A stretch of 64,000 nucleotides of DNA, taken from assembly GCA_037043015.1 (NCBI GenBank), contig CM073325.1:6613001-6677000 (forward strand), in the 5' to 3' direction. Both the position numbers and the translations under genes were made by a program. This DNA is from Bryum argenteum. Lineage: Eukaryota; Streptophyta; Bryopsida; Bryales; Bryaceae. This document shows positions 21,693-32,623 of this stretch, in pieces (the stretch's first letter is position 1; each line of letters begins with the position of its first letter). A model generated the notes under the pieces. It did no database searches. It saw only the letters and a list, made by a program, of their open reading frames with translations, and was not told the origin of the DNA.

Positions 21693-24114
21693 TGTCGTAA
21701 CGTGCTTTTCCGATTCGTGCCCGGATAACCCTTTTTCGCGGTAAAAGAGGTTTCCCAAACAAGAACCCGAGTATTCGTTCCACGGAGATCCTGTGAAGTG
21801 CAAGGTCAAAAATTTTCACCAGTTAGCAAACCCGGGTTTGTGCTATCCGGGTACTGTCCTATCACCCCTATACCATGTATCATGTCCTGGAAAAAGCTGC
21901 CCGGACAGGAGAAGAGAGGGGGGTTTAGTCTTTGTGGTTTAGTTTAGCCTCTGTATTCACCTCAGAGGGGTTTTCCCGCGTTTAGATAAGTGGGGGGATT
22001 AGACCACTTTTCCCGTTGATTAACGTGACCGGAAAGGTCACCGAGACTCTCTCTCTCCTTACCTGTTAGGAACTTCCCTTATACCTCCCTCTACGCCCGA
22101 ACTCTACACCCACGCGCATGTCACAAAGGTTGGTATCCGGTTCTCCTATGGTCCGGTTATCACAACTCACTACCCGGGTTAGTAGATCCCGGGTTCTTGG
22201 ATCGGGGTGGTGCGACCGCCCGAGTTCACCGCTATCACCTACGGCCAATTCTCGCCTATCCGGACTTGGCGAGATCCAGGGGGACTCAACCGATGGTGTT
22301 CTCGGGAGTCGGTTAAGCGACCGAATCCCTTCCGAGCCGCTGTAATCCCAGACGCTACACGGACAGACCGGACCGCACCATAAGTGGCAAGTGCCGTTCG
22401 CTAGCCGCACTCCTCCCTTGTCAGCTTCTCTACCTCCCGTACTACTCTCCGTTCAAGGACGGAACCGCTCTCTCTCTTGCCCGGATAGCAAGGGTCCTCT
22501 GAACTCTGCAACCACCCCGACCCAGCAGACAAGATAGGAAAAGGAGAAGGACACACAATCAGACACACACGCACTCACACGAGGGAGATGAGAAAGAGGC
22601 GTGCTTGCCACCGGATTATGGTATTGCAAAATCACAAAAGACCCCGAGGAGTATCCTTCCCTCGGCTAAGTAGCGATCCTCCTGGCATCCCGAAGAGGAC
22701 AAAATCTGCGCCAGGGAATCTTTCTAAATCCGGCCTTTGTCAGTCTAACGCCGTCATCCTCCTACTCGCCATAAAGGCACTAAAATCTAACCCTATCCTC
22801 GGCCAGGTGCACCCGCCATTAATCAACTCGGCCCTAGTCCTTCCCCGTCGCTCATCCTACTTCGCAGCCTCGCGATCTCGCGATCTCGGCGGTCTCAACC
22901 TTCTGCGCTCCCAACCCGGGTTGGGAGGTGACCTCCTCCTCCTCGTTCCCCGTCTCCTGGAGCACTGGAGCGGTCTCTTCACTCCCAAGGATCTCAGTGT
23001 CCCTTGAAGGCATCGGGGCTGAGGTGTCCGGGAGTGCCTCCCCGATCTCCGGGACCTCGATCAAGTCCTCGGGGATGAGGGGGACGGCCTCCGCGGTCAG
23101 TGCCTTCTCGGGGAGGACCTCGCTGTCAGAGGGCTCCGGTGGGACGGTTAAACCGGACAAATGAGGTGCCCGCGGCTCCTCTGTTCCCAATCCGGTTGGC
23201 CGGGTATCGGCCTCACCCTCCTGTCCTGGTTGGATTGTGGCCTCTTGGGCAGGAATAGGACTCCTGTCCTCGGGGTCCACAGTCCGGACCGGGGAAATGG
23301 GGGAAGGATTCCTTACCCGGGTATCCTCCTCTGCTATCCGAGAAGCCTCTCCTTCCACCGGGGTTATGCCAGCCTGGATGATCTTACTCCGGGTTCGCGA
23401 AGCTCGCTCTCCGGCCATGGTTCCGTACTCTCATTCCCCGGGCTATGGCGTACAGGACGGCCGCGTGGAGCAGGAGCGTGCGTGCACGAATCGCGGGAGC
23501 AGAAGCGTCTGCGAGGAGCACGAAAAACGAGGAGGAGCAAAAAGGGAGGGCAACGGCCAAAATTGGGCCGCTAAAGACAACGGAGTGGGGAGGTGGATGG
23601 CGGCGCAGCATTAATCACGGGCTTTTGTCAGCCCGGGACTGTCGGCGCCGCCGCCAGGGTTTTCCCCGCCCGACCCGTTCGTGGATCCCGACCCGGCCGC
23701 TGCCTTCCTCGGTCTTCGACACCCGACCGGGCCTCAACCGGTCGAACCATACCCGGCTGACCATACCAGGTTGAGCTATACCCGGTTGGGGCAACCTTTT
23801 CCCGGGTAGGCGTCAACCCGCGAAGAGCCGCTACGCGTTATCCGGGTCTGCAGTGGCCGACGGGATACGACTAGGCAGAACCCTGGCTCGAGAACAGGGG
23901 ATACAAAGCAAAAGAAAATTTAAAAAGGTAGTACTACCCTACCCCGTCCACTAAGCCTAAGGATGCCCCTGGGTGGGCAGGTTCCTGGCCGAGTTAACCT
24001 TACCCGGTCATTACCCGGGTAGGCCAGGATATGGACGTTTATTTCTCCTAATTAGCTATTACTAACCGCTATCCGGACTCACTTTGGCAAAAAACGAAAA
24101 AATGAGGTTTGACA
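21693..24114 (-). repeat. 3' LTR
   Basis: A 2,422-bp LTR, near-identical to the copy at 30,203-32,623 apart from scattered substitutions and many 1-2 nt indels. On the coding strand it begins TGTCAAACC and ends TACGACA. It carries a 188-codon open frame on the element's strand (23,418-22,852). Confidence 0.95.
22852..23418 (-). CDS. Acidic Pro/Glu-rich ORF inside the 3' LTR
   Basis: An open frame of 188 codons starting at ATG 23,418 (MAGERASRTRSKII). The product is rich in Glu, Pro and Thr with no recognisable domain. In the 5' LTR the matching frame begins identically at 31,931 but runs only 117 codons before small indels change it. It may be chance in GC-rich DNA or an LTR-borne accessory protein; expression is unknown. 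Confidence 0.3.
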   Translation of the reverse strand: MAGERASRTRSKIIQAGITPVEGEASRIAEEDTRVRNPSPISPVRTVDPEDRSPIPAQEATIQPGQEGEADTRPTGLGTEEPRAPHLSGLTVPPEPSDSEVLPEKALTAEAVPLIPEDLIEVPEIGEALPDTSAPMPSRDTEILGSEETAPVLQETGNEEEEVTSQPGLGAQKVETAEIARSRGCEVG

Positions 24115-24127
24115 TTACCCCTTTTTC
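24115..24127 (-). other. Polypurine tract
   Basis: On the element's strand the bases directly before the 3' LTR read GAAAAAGGGGTAA, a purine tract of the kind that primes plus-strand DNA synthesis in LTR elements. Confidence 0.8.
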
Positions 24128-24170
24128 ATCTGTGAGCGTCCTCGCGAACACTCCGCCCCTGTAACTCCTG

Positions 24171-27100
24171 TTACTCGGACCCGGACTGTGGGGGTTCGTC
24201 CTCCTCCGAGGGAACCTCCTCATCCGTTAACTCCTCCGGGTGGTACTGTTTCACCCTCGACCCATTCGCACGCGTGTCCATGCGGTTACCCTGTAAATTC
24301 TCCAACTGGAGGGATCCGTTGGGAAACACTTGGGCTACCCGGTAAGGGCCCATCCAGCGGGTGTGTAGCTTACCCGGAAAGTTCTGATGGCGGCTGTCGT
24401 ACAGGAGCACTAGCCCACCATCTCGGATTCCATGGTCCCCTGGAAGTCTCGCATCATACTTCCCCTTCCGTTCTTCCTGCACTGCCCGGTTTCGACTCAT
24501 TCCTTCTGCTCGGCCCTCTTCCAAGGCGTCGATGGCTTGTAATCGCTCAGGCTTGCCGTCTCCCTCCTCTCCGAGCCGCGTAGCCATGACCCTGTGAGTT
24601 TCCACCGCAAGCTCAACTCCGTGAATGGCCTCCTGGCCGAAGACCATGAAGTACGGGGTCTTCCCGGTGGTTGTTTTCTCCGCCGTGTTGTACGCGTGAA
24701 CTGCGGAGGCAAGCTTCCTATCCCAGTCGGTCTTATGGGCGGACACCATCTTGTTTAACATTTTGCCGATGGTGCCATTTGACCGCTCTGTCTGACCGTT
24801 AGCCTTGGGATTGTACGGGGTTGTCTTGCGGTGTCGGATCGCATACTTGGTGGTGATGTCCTCGATGACATCATTGATGAAGTGCGCTCCCCGGTCACTG
24901 ACCAGTTCCAGGGGATGGCCGAACCTCATCATGATCTCCTCGAACAGGAAGGACGCTGCTGTCCTGGCATCGTTCCCCCGAGTTGCCCGGGCTTCTACCC
25001 ACTTCGTGGCGTAATCGGTCGCGAGTATGATGTAGCGCTTCCGGTTTTTGGTAATGGGGGCGATCGGGCCTACAAAGTCGATTCCCCATTTGACAAAAGG
25101 GGCCAGGGGAAAAATCGGGGTAAGGGGCCAGTGGTTCCTGAAACCCGGTTGTCCTGTCCGCTGGCATTGGTCGCAGCGCTGGACATATTGCCGGACATCC
25201 CGGATTACGAAGGGCCACCAATACCCCGCACCCTTAATACGGTTAACCGTACTCATGGCGGCTAGGTGACCTCCGGAATCTCCCGCGTGTAAGGCCTCCA
25301 TCACCTGCCTCCGCTCTCCGGGTTCCAAACACCGGCGCAGCCTGTCATCGGCTCCCATCCGGAATAGGACTCCGTTGATTAAAGTGTATGGAGCCACTCG
25401 GTGTTGGAAGACGCTCTTTTCTTCCCGGTTCATGCCTACGGGGTAGCGCTGGGTCAGGAGGTATTCCCGGATCTCCTGGAATTCGGAGAGTGCCTCGCTT
25501 TCCACTTGCAGCACAGCAACGTCCGGTTTATCCTGGCTATCCGGGAATTCGTCGGGGAACAGGGAGGAAATGTCTTCCAGGGCCGGCTCGCCTCGCATCC
25601 TGGACAGGTAATCGGCATTGGCATTTGCCCTACCCGGTTTAACGACCACCTCGTAGGTAAACTCCTGTAACAGGAGAATCCATCGGGCTATCCGTCCAGA
25701 AAGATCCGGCTTGTTCACCAGATACTTAAGCGAGTCATGATCCGTATGAAAGATCACCCGATAGCCGAGTAGATAGTGCCGAAACTTCTTGCAGGCATAG
25801 ACTACAGCCAGGGCCTCGCGTTCAGTGGTGGTGTAGTTTCTTTCCGCTGAACTCATCTGTCGGCTGGCGTAGTAGATAGGCCTCTCCCGCTTCTGCTCAT
25901 CCGGCTGCCACAGGATGGCTCCTAGGCACCACCCCGAGGCGTCGAGGGTAACATGGAATTCCCGGGTCCAATCCGGAGGTGCCAAGATAGGTGCCCGGGT
26001 TAGCTGCTGCTTCAGGTCCTCAAAGGCGGCCTGCCTCTCCGGTTTCCACAGGAAGGGCTCGTCCTTTTTCAGCAGGGCCGTTAACGGGGCAGCTTTCCTG
26101 GCATATCCATCGATGAAGCGCCTGTAATATCCGACGCAACCCAGGAATCCGCGAACCTCCTTCACCGTCCGCGGTGGTGCTAGTGTCAGGATAGCGCTGA
26201 CCTTGTCCGTGTCCACCTGCAGCCCTCTCCGGCTCACCACGTGCCCGAGCAGTAATCCGGTCTCCATTCCGAAAAAACACTTCCCGGGATGGAGCTTGAG
26301 GCTGGTCTCCCTACATCGCTGGAATGTCTTCCGCAAGTGCTCCAGGTGATTCTCCCGCTTTCCGAACACTGCGAAATCATCAATGAATACTTCTAGGAAA
26401 TGCCGAAGAAAGTCCTTGAAGATATCCATCATGAGCCGCTGGAAGGTGCCCGGGGCGTTACACAACCCGAACGGCATCCGGTTAAAAGCATAGGTCCCCC
26501 ATTCCGTAGTGAAAGTGGTTTTCAGTTGGTTACTTTCCCGGATGGAGACCTGATTGTACCCGGAGAATCCGTCCAGGAAACTATAAAGTTCCTGCCCGGC
26601 CACGTGATCCAGGATAATGTCGGTAAACGGGAGCGGGAAGTAATCCTTCTTAGTGGCGGCGTTGAGCTTACGGAAGTCCTGGCAAACCCGGATCTTCACT
26701 TTCCCGTCCGCCCCGGTCTTCTTTGGTACCACCACAATCGGGGACACCCACTCCGTGTTGTTGACCGGGTAGATGAATCCGGCCTCCAGTAGCCGGTCAA
26801 TCTCCTCCTTCACCATCAGGGAGTATTTCGGGTTAAGCCGGTACTGGCGTTGGCGAATCGGGCTAGCTCCTTCGACTAGGTCGATTTGGTGCTCCCCTAG
26901 CTGCGGAGGAATTCCTCGGAGGTCTGTGGGTGCCCAGGCGAACACATCGGCAAACCCGGTCAGCAGGGAGCTGTACTCGCTCTTTTCCCGGGTATTCAGG
27001 GTCTTCCCCAGGAAGAACTTCTTTCCGGGGCCAACTTCGACCTCCTCAAAGTCCTTGGGCGATACGACGCCTTTAACCCGCTCGGGTTCGGCCTCTTCCG

Positions 27101-28361
27101 GGGTTATTCCCAAGTTTCCCCAGGGGATAACCCCCTCCCCGGTGAGTCGACAGGGTTGTCCAGCGGGGTCGGCGAGCTGATTACGTATCCACTTCTCGGA
27201 TAGGGCTACGCACGATTCTCCAAGGGACCTGTCATCCATCTCCGGTTTTCCCTCGACTTCCTCATCTGCACCCAGTTCCCGTCCTTCCTCCGTCACGGAA
27301 TCCGGGAATTCGAAGTCCTGCTCTACCAACCCGGAGAATTCGCTCACCAGGTAGCTGGCCTGTGTATTGGAACTCTCCGTGTCCGACCACTCCGTGGTGT
27401 AGCCGTCGGATTCGTATGTCTCGCCTTCGTGGGCGGAATGCATCCAGGGGATGATGAGGGTTGGCCTCTTTCCGACCCGGAATTCTTTCTCGCCCCAGTC
27501 CACTATTACCCGGGCCATGTAGAGCCAGGGCCGACCCAGAAGCATCCGGAAAGGTCGCCCGGTTGCTACCCGGATAATGACAAAGTTCAGGGGGTAAATA
27601 ACTCCCCCTATGATGGTGGGAACCATGGAAAGCCTCCCCACCGGGGCTACCCGGGATCGGTCAGCCATGCGAAGGACCAACTGGGTTGTTTCCAGGGTAG
27701 TGTATCCGAGGTCGTGAGCCGCGTCCTCCAACATCAGGTTTACGCCGGATCCACCATCTACTGGGACATCGGGGATGATGCAGCCATCAACTTCCACATG
27801 TAGCTCGGGTGCACCGAAATCCTCCACTTGTGCAAAGTTTACCGCTACCGTAGGAAGCTTGTATCTCTTCTTCCGGCGTTGAATCCAGGCTTCCCGGACA
27901 GTCTTCTGGTAATTGGCGTTATCGTGGAGAAGCTGCCCGATGGTCACATTGGCCTGCGTGTCCTTGATATCTTGCAGGATATCGTACTCGTCGACCCGCA
28001 CTTGGGGTCCGGGTTTGATCACGACAGGGTTGTCCTGGAAATGAACAACCCTGCGGTCAGGATCTGCCCGGGTTGCGGCAAGGTCCGCCCTGACCTCGTC
28101 GCTGATGTCACGATCGAGCTTGGTGGGTTCCACCCCTTTTTCTGCGTCTGCTAGGGGTGGTGCCGGTAGGTCTACCCGGGTAGGCTCTTCGTCTTCCTCT
28201 TCCTGCCCGGGTTCTTCATCTTCTCGGGCTTTCCGGTTGGCCTCCCGGATCGCCTTCTTCTGTCGCCTCGAGCTTGTGTTGCTCCTCCCCTCGGTGGAAC
28301 TACGCGTGGAGACCTTGTTAACTACCGTCTCCTGTCCATCGAGTAGTTCCACGTCGCACCC
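24171..28361 (-). CDS. pol: Retrotransposon pol polyprotein
   Basis: An open frame of about 1,393 codons. Order: acidic linker, aspartic protease (DGGSGVN), reverse transcriptase (RVCQDFRKLN, SFLDGFSGYNQ, then VFIDDFAVF where YxDD is usual), RNase H (LDASGWCLGAILW, FHTDHDSLKYL), integrase zinc finger (HAGDSGGH ... CDQCQRTG) and catalytic core (GIDFVG, LVSDRGAHFI, NGQTERSNG). The frame has no ATG near its start; the first codons read GGG TGC GAC GTG GAA directly after the gag stop. It is in the same frame as the last gag segment, so readthrough of one TGA (28,362-28,364) would give a Gag-Pol fusion. No disabling lesion seen in pol. Confidence 0.9.
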   Translation of the reverse strand, partial: GCDVELLDGQETVVNKVSTRSSTEGRSNTSSRRQKKAIREANRKAREDEEPGQEEEDEEPTRVDLPAPPLADAEKGVEPTKLDRDISDEVRADLAATRADPDRRVVHFQDNPVVIKPGPQVRVDEYDILQDIKDTQANVTIGQLLHDNANYQKTVREAWIQRRKKRYKLPTVAVNFAQVEDFGAPELHVEVDGCIIPDVPVDGGSGVNLMLEDAAHDLGYTTLETTQLVLRMADRSRVAPVGRLSMVPTIIGGVIYPLNFVIIRVATGRPFRMLLGRPWLYMARVIVDWGEKEFRVGKRPTLIIPWMHSAHEGETYESDGYTTEWSDTESSNTQASYLVSEFSGLVEQDFEFPDSVTEEGRELGADEEVEGKPEMDDRSLGESCVALSEKWIRNQLADPAGQPCRLTGEGVIPWGNLGITPEEAEPERVKGVVSPKDFEEVEVGPGKKFFLGKTLNTREKSEYSSLLTGFADVFAWAPTDLRGIPPQLGEHQIDLVEGASPIRQRQYRLNPKYSLMVKEEIDRLLEAGFIYPVNNTEWVSPIVVVPKKTGADGKVKIRVCQDFRKLNAATKKDYFPLPFTDIILDHVAGQELYSFLDGFSGYNQVSIRESNQLKTTFTTEWGTYAFNRMPFGLCNAPGTFQRLMMDIFKDFLRHFLEVFIDDFAVFGKRENHLEHLRKTFQRCRETSLKLHPGKCFFGMETGLLLGHVVSRRGLQVDTDKVSAILTLAPPRTVKEVRGFLGCVGYYRRFIDGYARKAAPLTALLKKDEPFLWKPERQAAFEDLKQQLTRAPILAPPDWTREFHVTLDASGWCLGAILWQPDEQKRERPIYYASRQMSSAERNYTTTEREALAVVYACKKFRHYLLGYRVIFHTDHDSLKYLVNKPDLSGRIARWILLLQEFTYEVVVKPGRANANADYLSRMRGEPALEDISSLFPDEFPDSQDKPDVAVLQVESEALSEFQEIREYLLTQRYPVGMNREEKSVFQHRVAPYTLINGVLFRMGADDRLRRCLEPGERRQVMEALHAGDSGGHLAAMSTVNRIKGAGYWWPFVIRDVRQYVQRCDQCQRTGQPGFRNHWPLTPIFPLAPFVKWGIDFVGPIAPITKNRKRYIILATDYATKWVEARATRGNDARTAASFLFEEIMMRFGHPLELVSDRGAHFINDVIEDITTKYAIRHRKTTPYNPKANGQTERSNGTIGKMLNKMVSAHKTDWDRKLASAVHAYNTAEKTTTGKTPYFMVFGQEAIHGVELAVETHRVMATRLGEEGDGKPERLQAIDALEEGRAEGMSRNRAVQEERKGKYDARLPGDHGIRDGGLVLLYDSRHQNFPGKLHTRWMGPYRVAQVFPNGSLQLENLQGNRMDTRANGSRVKQYHPEELTDEEVPSEEDEPPQSGSE

Positions 28362-30020
28362 TCATTTATCCGGGTTCTCTATGCCGGCAGTGGAACCATA
28401 GTTGAGGCCGGACTGAGAACGGGGAGGGGTTTGCACCGACTTGTAGATGACCTTCGGAGGCGGCTTCTTCGGACAACCCTCGAGGTTATGTCCGTACTCA
28501 TGGCAACCCTGGCAAGGTAGGTTCTTCGGTGCACCGGGCTCGACGTCGGGTACATCACAGCCGCTGGCATAATGCCCTCTCCTCCCGCATCGGTAGCAGA
28601 TGACATAATCCAGGTAAGTGCCAGTGAGGGGCTGCCCGGATGGCTGTTCGGGTAGACTCCTTCCTGGGGCGGCTGGGTACGACCTGCCTCCGGAACGCGG
28701 GGTGACACCTCGGCCGCGCCCATACCCTGCGTGAACCTGGTACAGGGTAACCACCTCCTCCTCTTCCGGTTCCTCCTCCTCGTCAGCCAGCACGTATCTG
28801 ACCCCGGTCTGGGGGTCAGTCCACTTCGAGGACCTCCTGGTGGACGTGTTGGGGCACTCCGTGGGGTTGTGCCCGTACTCCTTGCACTTGGAGCACCACA
28901 CATTAGCTCTTTGCGTCGGAGGATTTTTGCGGCCACTCTGGAGTTCGGCCATGTTCACCTTGATAGCTTCAAGCTCCGCCAGAACCTTCTTGAGACCATC
29001 TTCCTTCTCAACCTTCACCTTGACCGTGGCGGAACTCGACCTTTTGGAACTTTTTGCCTTCTCCGGTTTGGCCTCCTCCTTGCTCTCCGAGCTATCCGGG
29101 TCGTTCGACTCCTGGTCGTCGCTACCCGCGGAACTGTCCGAGTCGGTGTCCTTCTTCTTCTTACCCTTCTCCTTTTTCTTATCCTTCCCCTTCCTACGGC
29201 TGCTACGGAGGGCTTGAGCGGAGTCCTCGTAGTCCAGGGCAGCATCCATGGCTTCCCGGAGCGTCTCCGGTTTGCTCCTCCGGATCTGGAAGGACATATC
29301 CTCCGGTAGCCCGCCCACGTACCACTGGACCGCCACCATCGGAGCGATGTCGAAGGCTACCTTCTTCATGAGGGCTTTCACCCTCCGCCCGTCTCGGGAC
29401 GGACTCGTCTTCGCGCTTCCGAACTTTCCCGAGTTGCATCAGGGCCCGTGCTTCTCCTCCGGCTTCCCGGAAAGCATGAAGGAAGGCTATCCTCAGCTGA
29501 TCCCAGTTGGCCTTCACATCTGCGGGTACATCGTTGTACCACTTCAACGCTTCACCTTTCAAAGAACCCGGAAAAGACACGGAGTCCGGACTCGGATCTT
29601 CCAGTTAGCATCATCGGTGGCCACGAACTCCTCGACCCAATCGTCCACGTCCTTGCCACCATCACCTGCGAAGCGGCTATATTTCAGCCGGGTGAGTGGT
29701 GCGCGACGGAGTGGAAGGACAGGGTTGGGGTCCATGGGATCTGGGTTAACGCGGCCCGGACTGGGCGGCCCTTCGCTTCCCGGAGGGGAACTAGGTGCGT
29801 CGCTCTCGGATGGGGGTGCTGGTACTGGGACCACCCCTACTGTAACCGGGACGACTACCTCCTCAGGAGGGGATGCGTAGTGGATCTCCTCCTCCTCGTA
29901 AGCAAATTCGCGAGCTTGTGCGAGCTGCTCGATCTCGGCTGTAGCCCTTCTCCTGGCTGCCCGGGTAACTCGACTCCCACTTGGCTCACCCGTCTGCCCT
30001 CGAGTCATGAAGCAGTACAC
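28362..30020 (-). pseudogene. gag: Retrotransposon gag, frameshifted
   Basis: Three overlapping open pieces in different frames (30,020-29,559, 29,580-29,203 and 29,381-28,362) make one gag. The first has an acidic Pro-rich N-terminus, the second a capsid-like segment (GSLKGEALKWYNDVP), the third a charged Lys/Ser/Asp linker and three zinc knuckles of CxxCx4HxxxxC type (CSKCKEYGHNPTEC, CYRCGRRGHYASGC, CQGCHEYGHNLEGC). The frame changes near 29,570 and 29,390 mean no full-length Gag as read. They may be true mutations or sequence errors in this GC-rich stretch. gag ends in TGA, in frame with pol. Confidence 0.85.
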
Positions 30021-30172
30021 CGGGTATACCTCCAGTGGCTCCTAGACTGGGGGTTGGCTCGCACTTGCAACTCCTACCCGCAAGACGATGTGAGTGGCTT
30101 CGATCTCGTCACCGGAACCTCCAGTGTGGCTCTCCTTCTCTCCTGGCAGGAATGTCGAACTTGCAGCTTTAG

Positions 30173-30192
30173 GATCCCCGGCAGCGGCGCCA
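30173..30192 (-). other. Primer binding site
   Basis: Ten bases inside the 5' LTR the element strand reads TGGCGCCGCTGCCGGGGATC. It starts with TGG, the complement of a tRNA CCA end, and closely resembles the primer sites of Athila/Tat-type plant elements. Which tRNA is used cannot be fixed without the host tRNA set. Confidence 0.75.
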
Positions 30193-30202
30193 AAAGTAAT
30201 CG

Positions 30203-32623
30203 TGTCGTAACGTGCTTTTCCGATTCGTGCCCGGATAACCCTTTTTCGCGGTAAAAGAGGTTTCCCAAACAAGAACCCGAGTATTCGTTCCACGGAGATC
30301 CTGTGAAGTGCAAGGTCAAAAATTTTCACCAGTTAGCAAACCCGGGTTTGTGCTATCCGGGTACTGTCCTATCACCCCTATACCATGTATCCTGTCCTGG
30401 AAAAAGCTGCCCGGACAGGAGAAGAGAGGGGGGTTTAGTCTTTGTGGTTTAGTTTAGCCTCTGTATTCACCTCAGAGGGGTTTTCCCGCGTTTAGATAAG
30501 TGGGGGGATTAGACCACTTTTCCCGTTGATTAACGTGACCGGAAAGGTCACCGAGACTCTCTCTCTCTCCTTACCCTGTTAGGAACTTCCCTTATACCTC
30601 CCTCTACGCCCGAACTCTACACCCACGCGCATGTCACAAAGGTTGGTATCCGGTTCTCCTATGGTCCGGTTATCACAACTCACTACCCGGGTTAGTAGAT
30701 CCCGGGTTACTGGACTGGGGGTGGTGCGACTGGCCCGGAGTTCACCGCTATCACCTACGGCCAATTCTGCCTATCCGGACTTCAGCAGATCCAGGGGGAC
30801 TCAACCGATGGTGTTCTCGGGAGTCGGTTAAGCGACCGGAATCCCTTCCGAGCCGCTGTAATCCCAGACGCTACACGGACAGACCGGACCGCACCATAAG
30901 TGGCAAGTGCCGTTCGCTAGCCGCACTCCTCCCTTGTCAGCTTCTCTACCTCCCGTACTACTCTCCGTTCAAGGACGGAACCGCTCTCTCTCTTGCCCGG
31001 ATAGCAAGGGTCCTCTGAACTCTGCAACCACCCCGACCCAGCAGACAAGATAGGAAAAGGAGAAGGACACACAATCAGACACACACGCACTCACACGAGG
31101 GAGATGAGAAAGAGGCGTGCTTGCACTGGATTATGGTATTGCAAAATCACAAAAAGACCCCGAGGGAGTATCCTTCCCTCGGCTAAGTAGCAGATCCTCC
31201 CTGGCATCCCAGAAGAGGACAAAATCCTGCGCCAGGGAATCTTTCTAAATCCGGCCTTTGTCAGTCTAACGCCGTCATCCTCCTACTCGCCATAAAGGCA
31301 CTAAAATCTAACCCTATCCTCGGCCAGGTGCACCCGCCATTAATCAACTCGGCCCTAGTCCTTCCTGTCGCGCTCATCCTACTTCGCGACCTCGCGCCTC
31401 GCGATCTCGGCGGTCTCAACCTTCCGCGCTCCCAACCCGGGTTGGGAGGTGACCTCCTCCTCCTCGTTCCCCGTCTCCCCGAGCACTGGGCGGTCTCTCT
31501 TCACTCCCAAGGATCTCGGTGTCCTCAAGGCATCGGGGTGAGGTGTCCGGAGTGCCTCCCGATCTCCGGGACCTCGATCAAGTCCTCGGGGATGAGGGGA
31601 CGGCCTCCGCGGTCGGTGCCTTCTCGGGAGGACCTCGGCTCGTCGAGAGGGCTCCGGTGGGACGGTTAAACCCGGACAGCGAGGTGCCCGCGGCTCCTCT
31701 GTTCCCAATCCGGTTGGCGGGTATCGGCCTCACCCCTCCTGTCTGGTTGGATTGTGGCCTCTTGGGCGGGAATAGGACTCTGTCCTCGGGGTCCCGATCG
31801 GGACCGGGAAATGGGGAAGGATTCCTTACCCGGGTATCCTCCTCTGCTATCCGAGAAGCCTCTCCTTCCACCGGGGTTATGCCAGCCTGGATGATCTTAC
31901 TCCGGGTTCGCGAAGCTCGCTCTCCGGCCATGGTTCCGTACTCTCATTCCCCGGGCTATGGCGTACGGGACGGCCGCGTGGAGCGGGAGCGTGCGTGCAC
32001 GAATCGCGGGAGCGAAGCGTCGCGGGAGCACGAAAAACGAGGAGGAGCAAAAGGGAGGGCAACGGCCAAAATTGGGCCGCTAAAGACAACGGAGTGGGGA
32101 GGTGGATGGCGGCGCAGCATTAATCACGGGCTTTTGTCAGCTCGGGACTGTCGGCGCCGCCGCCAGGGTTTTCCCCGCCCGACCCGTTCGTGGATCCCGA
32201 CCCGGCCGCTGCCTTCCTCGGTCTTCGACACCCGACCGGGCCTCAACCGGTCGAACCATACCCGGCTGACCATACCAGGTTGAGCTATACCCGGTTGGGG
32301 CAACCTTTTCCCGGGTAGGCGTCAACCCGCGAAGAGCCGCTACGCGTTATCCGGGTCTGCAGTGGCCGACGGGATACGACTAGGCAGAACCCTGGCTCGA
32401 GAACAGGGGATACAAAGCAAAAGAAAATTTAAAAAGGTAGTACTACCCTACCCCGTCCACTAAGCCTAAGGATGCCCCTGGGTGGGCAGGTTCCTGGCCG
32501 AGTTAACCTTACCCGGTCATTACCCGGGTAGGCCAGGATATGGACGTTTATTTCTCCTAATTAGCTATTACTAACCGCTATCCGGACTCACTTGGGCAAA
32601 AAACGAAAAAATGAGGTTTGACA
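30203..32623 (-). repeat. 5' LTR
   Basis: A 2,421-bp partner of the 3' LTR. Differences cluster in the GC-rich middle (about 31,330-31,830) and are often single-base losses within G or C runs. Confidence 0.95.

Larger units (their letters stand above)
21693..32623 (-). mobile_element. Complete Ty3/gypsy-type LTR retrotransposon
   Basis: A 10,931-bp element on the minus strand. Both LTRs run TG..CA, and CACCA is duplicated outside (21,688-21,692 and 32,624-32,628). In transcription order: 5' LTR 32,623-30,203, primer site, gag, pol (protease, reverse transcriptase, RNase H, integrase), purine tract, 3' LTR 24,114-21,693. Integrase follows RNase H, which defines the Ty3/gypsy order. I see no chromodomain, and the primer site resembles that of the Athila/Tat branch. 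gag is frameshifted while pol is open. The element sits inside a MULE-like gene in the same orientation. Confidence 0.95.
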
